A stretch of 44,746 nt of DNA from CALLPQ01 sp964479275 (lineage in GTDB: Bacteria > Pseudomonadota > Alphaproteobacteria > Caulobacterales > Parvularculaceae), in the NCBI GenBank assembly GCA_964479275.1, contig CAYZLR010000017.1, forward strand, positions 1 through 44,746. The letters run 5' to 3'. The translations under genes and the position numbers were made by a program. Positions 1-7,919 of the stretch are shown here, piece after piece (positions within the stretch are counted from its first letter, which is position 1; each line of letters begins with the position of its first letter). The notes beneath the pieces are model-generated. The model was not told the origin of the DNA. It ran no database searches and saw nothing but the letters and a program-made list of their open reading frames with translations.

Positions 1-163
1 TTTAGGACAAGTCATACAAAACTATAACATATCTATCTATCAGCACCAATGCCAATAATTTAGGTTGATCTTTTCACACTTTACATAACGCTCTGCCTCA
101 ATTGGCAAGGTTTTCTCTTGGAAAATTCGTAGATTAATTGAGGGCTCACGAAAAGGAAACGAT

Positions 164-619
164 ATGACTTTTACAAGTGACGCTGAGATCATTTATATCG
201 CGAATGGCGTTATGCGCCGGACCTTACCTAAATCCGAATGGACACATGGGGCGCATTTTGCATTCGCTGTTTGGTTGCTAAACCATGTCTCGATACAAGC
301 CGATGCGGAAATTGGTAATTTCATCAAGAAATATAATGAAGCAACTGGCGTGCAAAATACCGATAATGATGGCTATCATGAAACCATCACGAAGGCTTCT
401 TTGCGCGTGGCTAAAAATTTTGTCCAGCGAGCCAATGCGGTCCCTGGTTTTTTAGTCCCCGGGATTGATGGCAGGTTTTACAACACCGTCAATGCGATCA
501 TGGCGTCTTCTTATGGTCAAGCGAACTGGGTGCTTCAATATTGGTCAAAAGATCGACTCTTTTGCCCCAAAGCAAGGCATGAATGGGTTGCGCCGGATCT
601 TAAAGAGCTTGATTTTTAA
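164..619 (+). CDS. Conserved hypothetical protein (WTHxAHF / GYHETIT motifs)
   Basis: A 151-residue soluble protein with no signal peptide or membrane segment. It carries two motifs that I recall from an uncharacterised proteobacterial family: W26-T-H-x-A-H-F near the N-terminus and G70-Y-H-E-T-I-T in the middle, separated by a K/R-x-Y-N-E-A stretch. The clustered histidines (H28, H31, H72) could bind a metal, but that is inference. The start is supported by an AAGGAA ribosome site four bases before the ATG. Its end lies only 3 bp from the convergent end of the hydroxylase-family gene, so the two probably share a termination zone. I do not assign a function. Confidence 0.75.
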   Translation: MTFTSDAEIIYIANGVMRRTLPKSEWTHGAHFAFAVWLLNHVSIQADAEIGNFIKKYNEATGVQNTDNDGYHETITKASLRVAKNFVQRANAVPGFLVPGIDGRFYNTVNAIMASSYGQANWVLQYWSKDRLFCPKARHEWVAPDLKELDF

Positions 620-622
620 TTC

Positions 623-1390
623 TCAAGCCGGTTTTGAGCTAAGGCCTTGGCCTGATTTTCCATCTTTATCCGTGAGTTCTTTCACCCACGGATATTTCTC
701 GGCAACCTCATCTGTGTATCCTAAATTACGCGCTGTTGGGCTGCGTGGCATTTCCTCTTTTTTCTCGTAATGAGTGCCGCAAATTTGATCGACAAGAAAA
801 TTTGTGATGCCAAAATTACCATGTTCATTGTGATAATGATGGGCAAGGTGCAACTTTTTGATACGTCGCCAAAACTTTGATTTTGGTTCAAACGCCAAAT
901 GTTGTCCGCAATGCCAGAATTCATAAATGCATGTTACGATGAGCGCTGCGCTAATTGAGGCAAGTGAGCTGGAAAGTCCGCCAATGAGCCATCCTATGGG
1001 CCCTGTAAAAATCAAGACAGTGGGTAGTGTAGTATGGAGGCCGCCAAACAAAACCGATAAATCATTGGGAAAGCGGTGATGATCATAGTGGGTACGCTTC
1101 CATGCGGCAGCTGTGAGGGGCGATTTGTACATTAACGGGTTATGCAGCACAAAACGATGAAGGAAATACCAAATCGCGGGGTAGAGCAAAACGCTCGCCG
1201 CCATGGCAATGATCACTCTTAAGGGGGATGTCATGGTCATTAATGCCCCGATAAGCGTGACGGTAATAATTCCAATGTAGGTTTGGATACCCGGATAAGT
1301 AATATAGGCCCGACGCAAATCGTTTAAAGACATACGGCTTAGAAGATATTCTTCTTCTTTCCAGGCTTTATAGCCGATAAAAATTCGCAT
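623..1390 (-). CDS. Fatty acid hydroxylase / sterol desaturase superfamily membrane protein
   Basis: A di-iron membrane oxygenase of the fatty acid hydroxylase superfamily (PF04116), 255 residues from the chosen start. The histidine clusters that ligate iron are visible: HRFVLH (78-83), HYDHH (101-105), H160 with H164, and HLAHHYH (181-187) with H190. Hydrophobic stretches lie around residues 35-55, 60-80 and 120-157. Family members hydroxylate lipids, including 2-hydroxylation of ceramide acyl chains and C4 hydroxylation of sphingoid bases. The neighbouring ceramide genes make a sphingolipid substrate plausible, though carotenoid or other lipid substrates are possible. The ATG at 1390 is preferred over the ATG at 1405 because GGAG sits nine bases upstream of it and the longer start has no ribosome site. 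Confidence 0.85.
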   Translation of the reverse strand: MRIFIGYKAWKEEEYLLSRMSLNDLRRAYITYPGIQTYIGIITVTLIGALMTMTSPLRVIIAMAASVLLYPAIWYFLHRFVLHNPLMYKSPLTAAAWKRTHYDHHRFPNDLSVLFGGLHTTLPTVLIFTGPIGWLIGGLSSSLASISAALIVTCIYEFWHCGQHLAFEPKSKFWRRIKKLHLAHHYHNEHGNFGITNFLVDQICGTHYEKKEEMPRSPTARNLGYTDEVAEKYPWVKELTDKDGKSGQGLSSKPA

Positions 1391-2315
1391 TGCCCAACGC
1401 TCCATTTAGTAATACATATATTGCGATAACCCATCGAGAAAATAGCTGATCTCATCGTTATCTAAAGCAGAATTTACATTCGTTTTTCACTATAAATGAT
1501 TTTTTTGCTTCTATCACACCGTACAATAAGATTGAATGGTTATTTACGCTTTATGCCTGTTCGCCTTTGTCGCAGTTATCACCGGATAAACATGAGCGTT
1601 GAAATAAACGATTGTAAAATTTGATAAAATCCCGATAGAGGGAGTAGTCAGGTGTTAGGACAAGCAAAAGCCTAGTCGTGAAAATTGGACTTATGGCCAC
1701 CGTTCTCAAAAGTTGGTGAGGAATTTCAATGCCTTGTGCATTTTGTCTCGATGCTCTGGCCCGACCAAATCATAATTGATTTTGTGAGAACAGTGTTTTG
1801 GTGTTTGATGTATTTTTGATCATAAGCCTTGGTGTTTCTTGGAGTTATTGTTGATTTGGGCTTGTCCGCGCGGCCATCTTGTTCCATTCTGTGGTGCGTG
1901 ATAGAATCCATTCTGAACGAGGGCACATTAGATTGGATTTGTATCTGGAAATGAAGGGATTTCTCAAAATAATTCTAGCCTCCTGATGATGATCGGGCTA
2001 GATACTCGGTTTGGTTTTCGGTTTCGATCATGAGCTTGGACAGAGTGTCTACTGAGTATGAAAAATATTAAGGAAGCCAGAGCCAAGCCTGAGCGAGATA
2101 AACCAAAATGAATGGGTCGACAAACTTTAAGGCTCAAAAGATGATAGGGCCCGTGTGCAAAACAGCGTGATATGGTTATGATGGTGAAGTTAAAGTTTTA
2201 ACGTGTTAAACCTTTAATTTTCAGTAGTGAATAAACCTAGTCTGCTCGTGGTTTAGATGTTTACAACAGGCAAAGGTAGCCTTTTGAGATTGTCGTAGGT
2301 TGATAGTGAGTTTGT
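1391..2315. other. Long intergenic region without a convincing gene
   Basis: About 900 bp between the hydroxylase gene (reading left) and the acyl-AMP ligase gene (reading right), so it should hold promoters for both. Only short open frames are present and none looks like a known protein. On the minus strand a frame ending with a stop at 1706-1708 has coding-like composition over about 70 codons, but it contains an internal stop; it could be a gene relic. The interval also contains an imperfect palindrome TTAAC-GT-GTTAA near its right end. No RNA gene or insertion sequence was recognised. Confidence 0.5.
2198..2209. promoter_or_regulatory. Candidate operator palindrome upstream of the ceramide genes
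   Basis: TTAAC-GT-GTTAA, a 5-bp inverted repeat with a 2-bp spacer, lies about 107 bp before the acyl-AMP ligase start in an AT-rich stretch. Such a symmetric motif could bind a dimeric regulator or lie near a promoter. No cognate regulator is encoded next to it, and a chance origin in AT-rich DNA cannot be excluded. Confidence 0.25.
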
Positions 2316-4166
2316 ATGACGTTGGTGACTGATAGTACTGAACCCTCAATTGCAATGCCGGTTCATTCGGAACATAAGCCGAATGAATCAGGTCCGACAC
2401 CAAGCTCGAATGCTACTTTACCGCATGTGATGGCTGGATTTTCCAGCGTACCTGAAGCTTTGGATTATGCGGCCAAAGGGGAAACGGGGTATAATTTTTA
2501 CTCATCCAAAGGCAAGCTAATCGAAGCTTTGCCATACAAAGTCTTACGTGAAAAAGCCTTGCTTTTGGCGGCTAAACTTAGTGCGCGTTATCCGCGCGGC
2601 AGTCGTGCTTGCTTGGTCGCAGAAACAGCCTCTGATTTTCTGATTGCGTTTTGTGCATGCCAATATGCGGGCATCATTCCAGCGCCTATGCCTATGCCTG
2701 TCAATCTTGGCGGTAAAGACGGCTATATCCGGCAAGCGCAGCAAATGATGCAGGGCGCAAAAGCGAATCTGGCGGTGGGCCCCGAAGCGTTGATGGGGTT
2801 TTTAAATCAAGCTGCGGCAGCATTAGAGGATATTGATGTCATCAGTTATGAAGAACTGGCTGCATGGCCTGATGAAGACATTGTGCCGGCACCATTTCAA
2901 GCTGATGAAAAATGTTACATTCAGTACTCGTCAGGATCGACCAGTGCGCCAAAAGGGGTTATAGGTACTCAACGCTCCGTCACAAGTAATTTAATCTCGA
3001 TTGTCCGCGATGGGCTTAAAGTCCGCGCGACGGATCGCGCGACCAGTTGGTTGCCCCTTTACCACGATATGGGATTGATCGGCTTCGTGCTGACCCCCTT
3101 ATTTTCCCAAGTTTCGGTTGATTTTATCGCAACTTCAGATTTTGTGCGCCGACCGTTAATGTGGCTGACATTGATTTCTCTGAACGGCTCAACAATCACT
3201 TACAGCCCTTCTTTTGGGTATGAATTAGCGGCAAAACGGGCGCAAAAAGCGGACCCCTCGGTTATTGATTTATCACGTATACGCATTGCCGGAATTGGCG
3301 GGGATATGGTTCGTCCAGAAGCGCTTGAAACATTCAGTGACGCTTATGCCGATTTTGGCTTTGATGCATCAGCGTTTACGCCAAGCTATGGTATGGCAGA
3401 GGCGACTCTTGCTATAGCCTTTAGCGATATCGATACGCCAGTCGAAGTCGACCATGTTGACATGGGCCATTACAATCGATCCGGAATTGCACAACCCGTT
3501 TCGGCGATTACTTCTCCTGATCAAAAGCGCTCTTTCGTAAGATGTGGACGGGCGCTCCCTGGGCACGCTCTTGAGGTTCGAAATGAGCAAGGCGTGGTTG
3601 CTGCTGATCGTGAAGTAGGGCGGATTTTTATTAAAGGGCCTAGCATAACACCTGGATATTATTCTGATGAAGCCGCTTCACGGACGATGTTTCATGGCGA
3701 GTGGCTTGATACAGGCGATATGGGATATTCTCTAGAGCAGGATGTTGTTATCACGGGCCGAGTGAAAGATTTGATCATTATCAACGGTCGCAATATCTGG
3801 CCGCAAGATATTGAATGGGCCGTTGAGAAAATTGATAATGTACGCCAAGGCGGCGTTGCTGCTTTTTCCATTGATGAAGGGACGGGCGAGCGTATCGTAA
3901 CGGTTGTCGAACGACGTGGTGGATTAGGCATTGATGAGAGTGAAACGCTGCGCCGTGAAATTGCACAAGTTATTCAAGCTTCTGTCGGGGCTCCAGCAGA
4001 GGTGGTTTTGGTGCGCCCCCATTCGATGGTAATGACTTCATCCGGGAAATTATCGCGTGCAAAGGTTAGAGAAAAATATTTATCTGGCGCCTTTGATGAG
4101 AATAGAACGCAAAATAGCGATGATGATAACCGAGCAATGAGTTCTGTGGCGAACGCCCACGGTTAG
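2316..4166 (+). CDS. aasR: Fatty acyl-AMP ligase / acyl-ACP synthetase for ceramide synthesis (AasR-like)
   Basis: An adenylate-forming enzyme of 616 residues in the FAAL branch of the ANL superfamily. It activates a fatty acid with ATP and is expected to pass it to the acyl carrier protein encoded downstream. Visible core motifs are the P-loop YSSGSTSAPKGV (about 204-215), SYGMAEATLA (about 355-364), the GEWLDTGDMGY aspartate, the hinge GRVKDLIIINGRN (about 480) followed by IWPQDIE as in FAALs, and the C-terminal lysine in SSGKLSRAK (about 575). In Caulobacter the equivalent acyl-ACP synthetase works with spt, acpR and cerR, all present here in the same direction. The first ATG lacks a clear ribosome site, and the ATG at codon 14 is an alternative. 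The role in sphingolipids rests on context. Confidence 0.85.
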   Translation: MTLVTDSTEPSIAMPVHSEHKPNESGPTPSSNATLPHVMAGFSSVPEALDYAAKGETGYNFYSSKGKLIEALPYKVLREKALLLAAKLSARYPRGSRACLVAETASDFLIAFCACQYAGIIPAPMPMPVNLGGKDGYIRQAQQMMQGAKANLAVGPEALMGFLNQAAAALEDIDVISYEELAAWPDEDIVPAPFQADEKCYIQYSSGSTSAPKGVIGTQRSVTSNLISIVRDGLKVRATDRATSWLPLYHDMGLIGFVLTPLFSQVSVDFIATSDFVRRPLMWLTLISLNGSTITYSPSFGYELAAKRAQKADPSVIDLSRIRIAGIGGDMVRPEALETFSDAYADFGFDASAFTPSYGMAEATLAIAFSDIDTPVEVDHVDMGHYNRSGIAQPVSAITSPDQKRSFVRCGRALPGHALEVRNEQGVVAADREVGRIFIKGPSITPGYYSDEAASRTMFHGEWLDTGDMGYSLEQDVVITGRVKDLIIINGRNIWPQDIEWAVEKIDNVRQGGVAAFSIDEGTGERIVTVVERRGGLGIDESETLRREIAQVIQASVGAPAEVVLVRPHSMVMTSSGKLSRAKVREKYLSGAFDENRTQNSDDDNRAMSSVANAHG

Positions 4167-4245
4167 CGGTATCATAAAAATCAGGGCTTCTTTGATCCAT
4201 GTTACGATGACTATTGATGGATGATCATTTTCGTTTGAGAGATTT

Positions 4246-5274
4246 ATGTCACACAGTGATGCTTCTGTTTCGTCTTTCAAATCACGTTCTGCCAAGGCTA
4301 GTAATTCTCCTATGCCCGTTAAAATTGCTGTTACAGGTGCCACAGGATTTGTCGGTGCGGCCATAACAGATTTGTTATTATCAAAAGGGTTCCAGGTTAG
4401 CGTTTTTGTTCGTAATCCTGAAAAATTACAACGTGTGCATATTAACCCGAATGATGTGGATATTGTCACGGGTGATTTTACAGATGCTAACGCCCTAAAA
4501 GAGTTCGCGAGTCGTGCCGATCATTTAATTCACTGTGCAGGTTTAACCCATGCTTTGCGAAACAGTGAGTTTAATGAAGTGAATGTTGAGGGGGCGCGCA
4601 AATTGGCTGCGTTTTTCAATGACGCTCCACGTGGTAATGGCCGTCGATTTATCCATATTTCTTCTTTGGCAGCGCGTCGGCCAGATATTTCACATTATGC
4701 ACGCAGTAAATTTGAGAGCGAAGGGGCCATTGCGAAAGAAATTAATGGCGAATGTTCCTGGGTGACATTACGGGCACCGGCTATGTTTGGCCCGAGGGAT
4801 TTAGCAACTCTGCCCTTTTTTAAGGCCGTCAAACGCGGACTGGCCCCCATCCCCGGAAGGGGAGTAGAATGTCGTGCATCAATATTATATGTGGAAGATT
4901 TTGCGAATGCAGTGTTGGAAGCGCTTTTAAATTCGCATGCCCGGCAAGTTTATGAGATCGGTGATGCTCAGCCCGAAGGGTATAGCTGGGAAGAGATTGC
5001 GAAAAATTGCGCGGCCGCTCAAGGGGTGAGCGTGCGCACAATTGCTCTCCCACGCTTTGTTTTGATGACCTATGCAGGGATTGCCAGTTTTATCATGCGA
5101 CAATTCGGGATTGCTCCTATGGTCACAAGGGAGAAAATTGCTGAGTTTTTTCATCCTGATTGGGCTGCAAGGGAAAATCTTCTTAAAGACGCGACGGATT
5201 GGCGCCCCATAGTGTCATTAGAAGATGGTTTTGCTCGCACTGCACTATGGTATAATGAGCACGGCATGCTTTGA
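4246..5274 (+). CDS. cerR: NAD-dependent epimerase/dehydratase family protein, ceramide reductase-like (CerR)
   Basis: An extended short-chain dehydrogenase of 342 residues. The Rossmann nucleotide-binding motif GATGFVG is at 31-37 and the catalytic Y-x-x-x-K at Y151/K155, with an upstream Ser pair in HISSLAARRP. In Caulobacter the homologous gene beside spt (cerR) reduces the 3-keto group of the ceramide intermediate. The chosen ATG has GAGAG five bases upstream. The internal ATG at 4312, directly before the Rossmann fold, has none, so the first 22 residues are probably translated as a Ser/Lys-rich leader. The gene follows the acyl-AMP ligase after about 80 bp and precedes the ACP gene. Assignment to ceramide reduction comes from gene order; the SDR fold itself is certain. 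Confidence 0.83.
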   Translation: MSHSDASVSSFKSRSAKASNSPMPVKIAVTGATGFVGAAITDLLLSKGFQVSVFVRNPEKLQRVHINPNDVDIVTGDFTDANALKEFASRADHLIHCAGLTHALRNSEFNEVNVEGARKLAAFFNDAPRGNGRRFIHISSLAARRPDISHYARSKFESEGAIAKEINGECSWVTLRAPAMFGPRDLATLPFFKAVKRGLAPIPGRGVECRASILYVEDFANAVLEALLNSHARQVYEIGDAQPEGYSWEEIAKNCAAAQGVSVRTIALPRFVLMTYAGIASFIMRQFGIAPMVTREKIAEFFHPDWAARENLLKDATDWRPIVSLEDGFARTALWYNEHGML

Positions 5275-5377
5275 TAAACTGGGTATTTTGCGTTATGTAG
5301 CTTGTGCGCAGACTGGGAAGCCTTTAACCGATCGTGTACTATCCCTCGAGTACCTAAAATGACTGGAAGAAATGCTA

Positions 5378-5641
5378 ATGACCTCAATTCAGGAAGATGA
5401 CGATCTTGTTTTTCATAAGATCTGTAGTTTGTTAGAGCCGATTAATCAAAAAGGGATTAAGCTGACAAGACAAACCGATATGGTTGTTGATCTTGAAGCG
5501 GAAAGTGTTGCCGTCCTTGATGTGGTGATGGAGATAGAGGATGCTTATGATATTTCCATTCCTGTGAATGTTATTTCAGAAATCAGAACAGTTGGTGAAC
5601 TTGTTGACGCTATCCATGAAATTAAGAAACAGGACGCTTGA
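5378..5641 (+). CDS. acpR: Acyl carrier protein dedicated to sphingolipid synthesis (AcpR-like)
   Basis: A small acidic four-helix acyl carrier protein, 87 residues from the chosen start. The helix-II region reads DLEAESVAVLDVVMEIED, so the phosphopantetheine serine should be S43. The usual Asp before it is Glu, and the following Leu is Val; this is a departure from the canonical DSL signature. Downstream DAYDISIP matches the ACP helix II-III region. It lies between the reductase and serine palmitoyltransferase genes, as in Caulobacter, where a dedicated ACP supplies the acyl chain to Spt. The ATG at 5378 is preferred because GGAAGA lies seven bases upstream; the same site is only one base from the alternative ATG at 5372. 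Confidence 0.85.
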   Translation: MTSIQEDDDLVFHKICSLLEPINQKGIKLTRQTDMVVDLEAESVAVLDVVMEIEDAYDISIPVNVISEIRTVGELVDAIHEIKKQDA

Positions 5642-5807
5642 GGGATATCTCGAGTAGTTCGTAAATTTGAGTATTGATAATTATGCCCTTGCGACTCAAT
5701 AACGCCCGCCTATGATAATCGGAAATATTTTGTTACGCCAAATTGTCTATGCGGTTTTGGCTATTCGCCATGTGTCATCGAAAAGATAAAAGGTATCAGA
5801 CCGACCT

Positions 5808-7019
5808 ATGAGTTTATTTGAGAAATTTGAAAAAACCGCTGTTTTGTATAACCAATTATCAGACAGTGGTAAAAACCCATTTACCATGGTGATGGAAGAA
5901 ATCATTGGTCCCACACGGGCGATGATAAAGGGGCGTGAAACCGTTTTAGCCGGGACACACAATTACCTGGGATTAACATTTCAGGAGGAGGCCATTGCTG
6001 CGGCGCAAGAAGCGCTTGCCCAGCAAGGAACAGGTACCACAGGATCACGTTTTGCAAATGGAACTTTCTCTGGACACAAAGCATTAGAGCAGGGGCTTGC
6101 AGATTTTTTGGGCATGTCTCACTGCATGGTCTATTCGACCGGCTATCAAGCAAATCTTGGCGCGATTGCCGCCTTGGCAAAGCCAGGTGAAGATGTCATT
6201 TTGATTGATGCTGATTGCCATGCATGTATTTATGATGGCTGTCAATTGAGTGGTGCAGAGACAATCCGTTTCCGTCATAATTCGCCAGAAAGCCTTGATA
6301 AACGTATGTCACGGTTAGATCCTGACACGAAAGGGAAATTGGTTTGTATAGAGGGCATGTATTCCATGTTCGGGGACGTTGCGCCGATTAAGGAATTTGC
6401 TGAGGTGGCGCATTCGCATGGCGGTATGCTTTATGTGGATGAAGCGCATTCTTTTGGCGTGTATGGCCCCAATGGTCGCGGGTGCGGCGATGATGAAGGG
6501 GTTATGGATCAGGTCGATTTTTATTCTGGTACTTTTTCTAAAAGCCTGGCTTCTATTGGAGGGTTCGTTGCCTCCAATCACAAAGAGCTCGAATATCTCA
6601 GATTTTCGTCTCGTCCATATATGTTTACCGCTTCGCCATCTCCAGCAAACATTGCTTCAGCCCATGCGGCATTGAATACGATCTCAAGTAATCCGGCTTT
6701 ACGGACAAAATTATGGGATAATGTGCATCGCCTCCATGGATCGATTAAGCAATTAGGGTTGAAATTGGCCGCTGATCCCGCTCCTGTTATTTCAGTATTA
6801 TTTCCCAACAAAGAAACAGCATTTGCGGCATGGAGTTTTCTTCTTGAAAAAGGGGTTTACGTCAATTTGGCGATTCCGCCGGGAACGCCAAATGCAACCT
6901 CCCTTTTGCGTCTAAGTGTTTCTGCCGCCCATAGTCGTGAGGATATTGATAAAGTCTTGGAGGCTTACGGTGCGATGGCAATGGCCTTTGAAGGGGCAAG
7001 GGAAACCATGCCAGTTTAA
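5808..7019 (+). CDS. spt: Serine palmitoyltransferase (alpha-oxoamine synthase family)
   Basis: A PLP enzyme of 403 residues in the alpha-oxoamine synthase family (KBL, BioF, HemA, SPT). It should condense serine with an acyl-ACP or acyl-CoA to give 3-ketosphinganine, the first committed step of sphingolipid synthesis. Visible features are the glycine-rich TGTTGSRFANGT near residues 68-79, VDEAHSFGVYGPNGRG with the PLP-contacting Asp and His, and the Schiff-base lysine K245 in SGTFSKSLASIGG. Sequence alone does not exclude a 2-amino-3-ketobutyrate ligase-type activity, but the flanking ACP, acyl-ACP synthetase, reductase and ceramide synthase favour SPT. The stop codon TAA (7017-7019) overlaps the left edge of a hairpin-bearing repeat, which may act as the terminator. 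Confidence 0.88.
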   Translation: MSLFEKFEKTAVLYNQLSDSGKNPFTMVMEEIIGPTRAMIKGRETVLAGTHNYLGLTFQEEAIAAAQEALAQQGTGTTGSRFANGTFSGHKALEQGLADFLGMSHCMVYSTGYQANLGAIAALAKPGEDVILIDADCHACIYDGCQLSGAETIRFRHNSPESLDKRMSRLDPDTKGKLVCIEGMYSMFGDVAPIKEFAEVAHSHGGMLYVDEAHSFGVYGPNGRGCGDDEGVMDQVDFYSGTFSKSLASIGGFVASNHKELEYLRFSSRPYMFTASPSPANIASAHAALNTISSNPALRTKLWDNVHRLHGSIKQLGLKLAADPAPVISVLFPNKETAFAAWSFLLEKGVYVNLAIPPGTPNATSLLRLSVSAAHSREDIDKVLEAYGAMAMAFEGARETMPV

Positions 7020-7119
7020 AGCACCTCCACTTCAAATTGAATCGCCGAGGTGCTTTAAGTCTTTCTTTTTTCGCATTTATTGTAGTTCATGCGGTCCCCA
7101 CAGACACGCACAATGCTTT
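7018..7119 (+). repeat. Dispersed 102-bp repeat, copy A (hairpin at spt stop codon)
   Basis: The copy opens with AAAGCACCTC (7018-7027) and its perfect complement GAGGTGCTTT (7047-7056), a 10-bp stem with a 19-base loop. This is followed by AAGTCTTTCTTTTTT, an intrinsic-terminator-like tail, and the unit ends with TGCTTT at 7119, complementary to its first six bases. The reverse complement of 37342-37443 matches it at about 95 of 102 positions. Bases 2-3 of the spt stop codon are the first two bases of the element. Confidence 0.9.
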
Positions 7120-7303
7120 AAGATCGTTTTTGACGGCTAATATTGTTTAAATTATATAGGTTGATGGTCAGTTGCTATTGATTTTTTGGCCTGCCCTCAC
7201 TCTATTTTTTCATGGTCATAAAATTAGCACATTTGTGCCTCGCTATCGTACTTTAAATGTGTTATTATGAGGTATGTTGAGTTTATCCTTTTGGAGGATG
7301 TTC

Positions 7304-7843
7304 ATGATTTTTGGAAATGAAGCGCCAGTCAAAAAAACAAATATGACGAAGTTTTTAACGCGTCTATTGGCCTCCTTGGTAGGTTTTTTTTTGTTGCCAT
7401 TATCTGCTCTCTCTATGCAGAAAGATGCGTCTGGTGCATATGATTTTGAGCATGCAAGTTGTCGCGGTGAGCCCTATGAAATTCGAATTATCGTCACAAA
7501 TATTAAAAAGGCGGAAGGTCTGATTGTTGTCGACCTTTATAAAAATAACCCGGACACCTTTCTAAGCTCCAAGGGGCGTGTTGCTCAAAGTAAATATGCC
7601 GCCAAAAAGGGGGTTGCTAATTTTTGCATCACGGCGCCCGGCCCTGATCAATATGCGATTGGGCTGTACCACGACAAAAATGCGAATGGGGAATTGGACA
7701 AAGGGGCTTTGGGCATACCATCAGAATATTGGGGTGTCTCGCTTGATACGAAAAAGCGCTACAAGGCACCTCCAATAGAAAAAACGCTTTTTGACCTTAC
7801 AGAAGATGGATATAATTTGACCATTAAACTGCGTAAAAGATAA
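7304..7843 (+). CDS. Secreted DUF2141 family protein
   Basis: A 179-residue protein of the DUF2141 family (PF09912), whose function is unknown. The signature YHDKNANGELDKGALGIPSE, an acidic and possibly Ca-binding-like loop, and the following YWGVS are visible in the C-terminal half. An N-terminal signal peptide runs from MTKFLTRLLAS to a probable cleavage after LSALS, so the mature protein is periplasmic or outside the cell. ATG 7304 is chosen because GGAGG lies six bases upstream. The ATG at 7274 has only a badly spaced site, and the ATG at 7343 has none. It sits between spt and the ceramide synthase gene, so a link to sphingolipid handling is possible but unproven. Confidence 0.85.
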   Translation: MIFGNEAPVKKTNMTKFLTRLLASLVGFFLLPLSALSMQKDASGAYDFEHASCRGEPYEIRIIVTNIKKAEGLIVVDLYKNNPDTFLSSKGRVAQSKYAAKKGVANFCITAPGPDQYAIGLYHDKNANGELDKGALGIPSEYWGVSLDTKKRYKAPPIEKTLFDLTEDGYNLTIKLRKR

Positions 7844-7919
7844 CTTACAACCGATAGCGTCATATTGAAATCAGTGCTATCACCGACGAAATAACTCTTT
7901 TTTATGAAGGGATTTCGCC

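Noticed and set aside
14..29. 16-base exact match between the left window end and 27219-27234 (ATACAAAACTATAACA)
   Set aside because: AT-rich and short; about one or two such matches are expected by chance in a window of this size, and the flanks do not match.
1706..1935. Minus-strand reading frame of about 70 codons with coding-like composition in the long intergenic region
   Set aside because: It contains an internal stop, has no ribosome site or start, and resembles no protein I can name. It is mentioned only as a possible relic.
7853..7881. GATAGC/GCTATC inverted repeat before the ceramide synthase gene as a terminator
   Set aside because: Six-base arms with a 17-base loop and a T tract more than 15 bases away; chance is likely.
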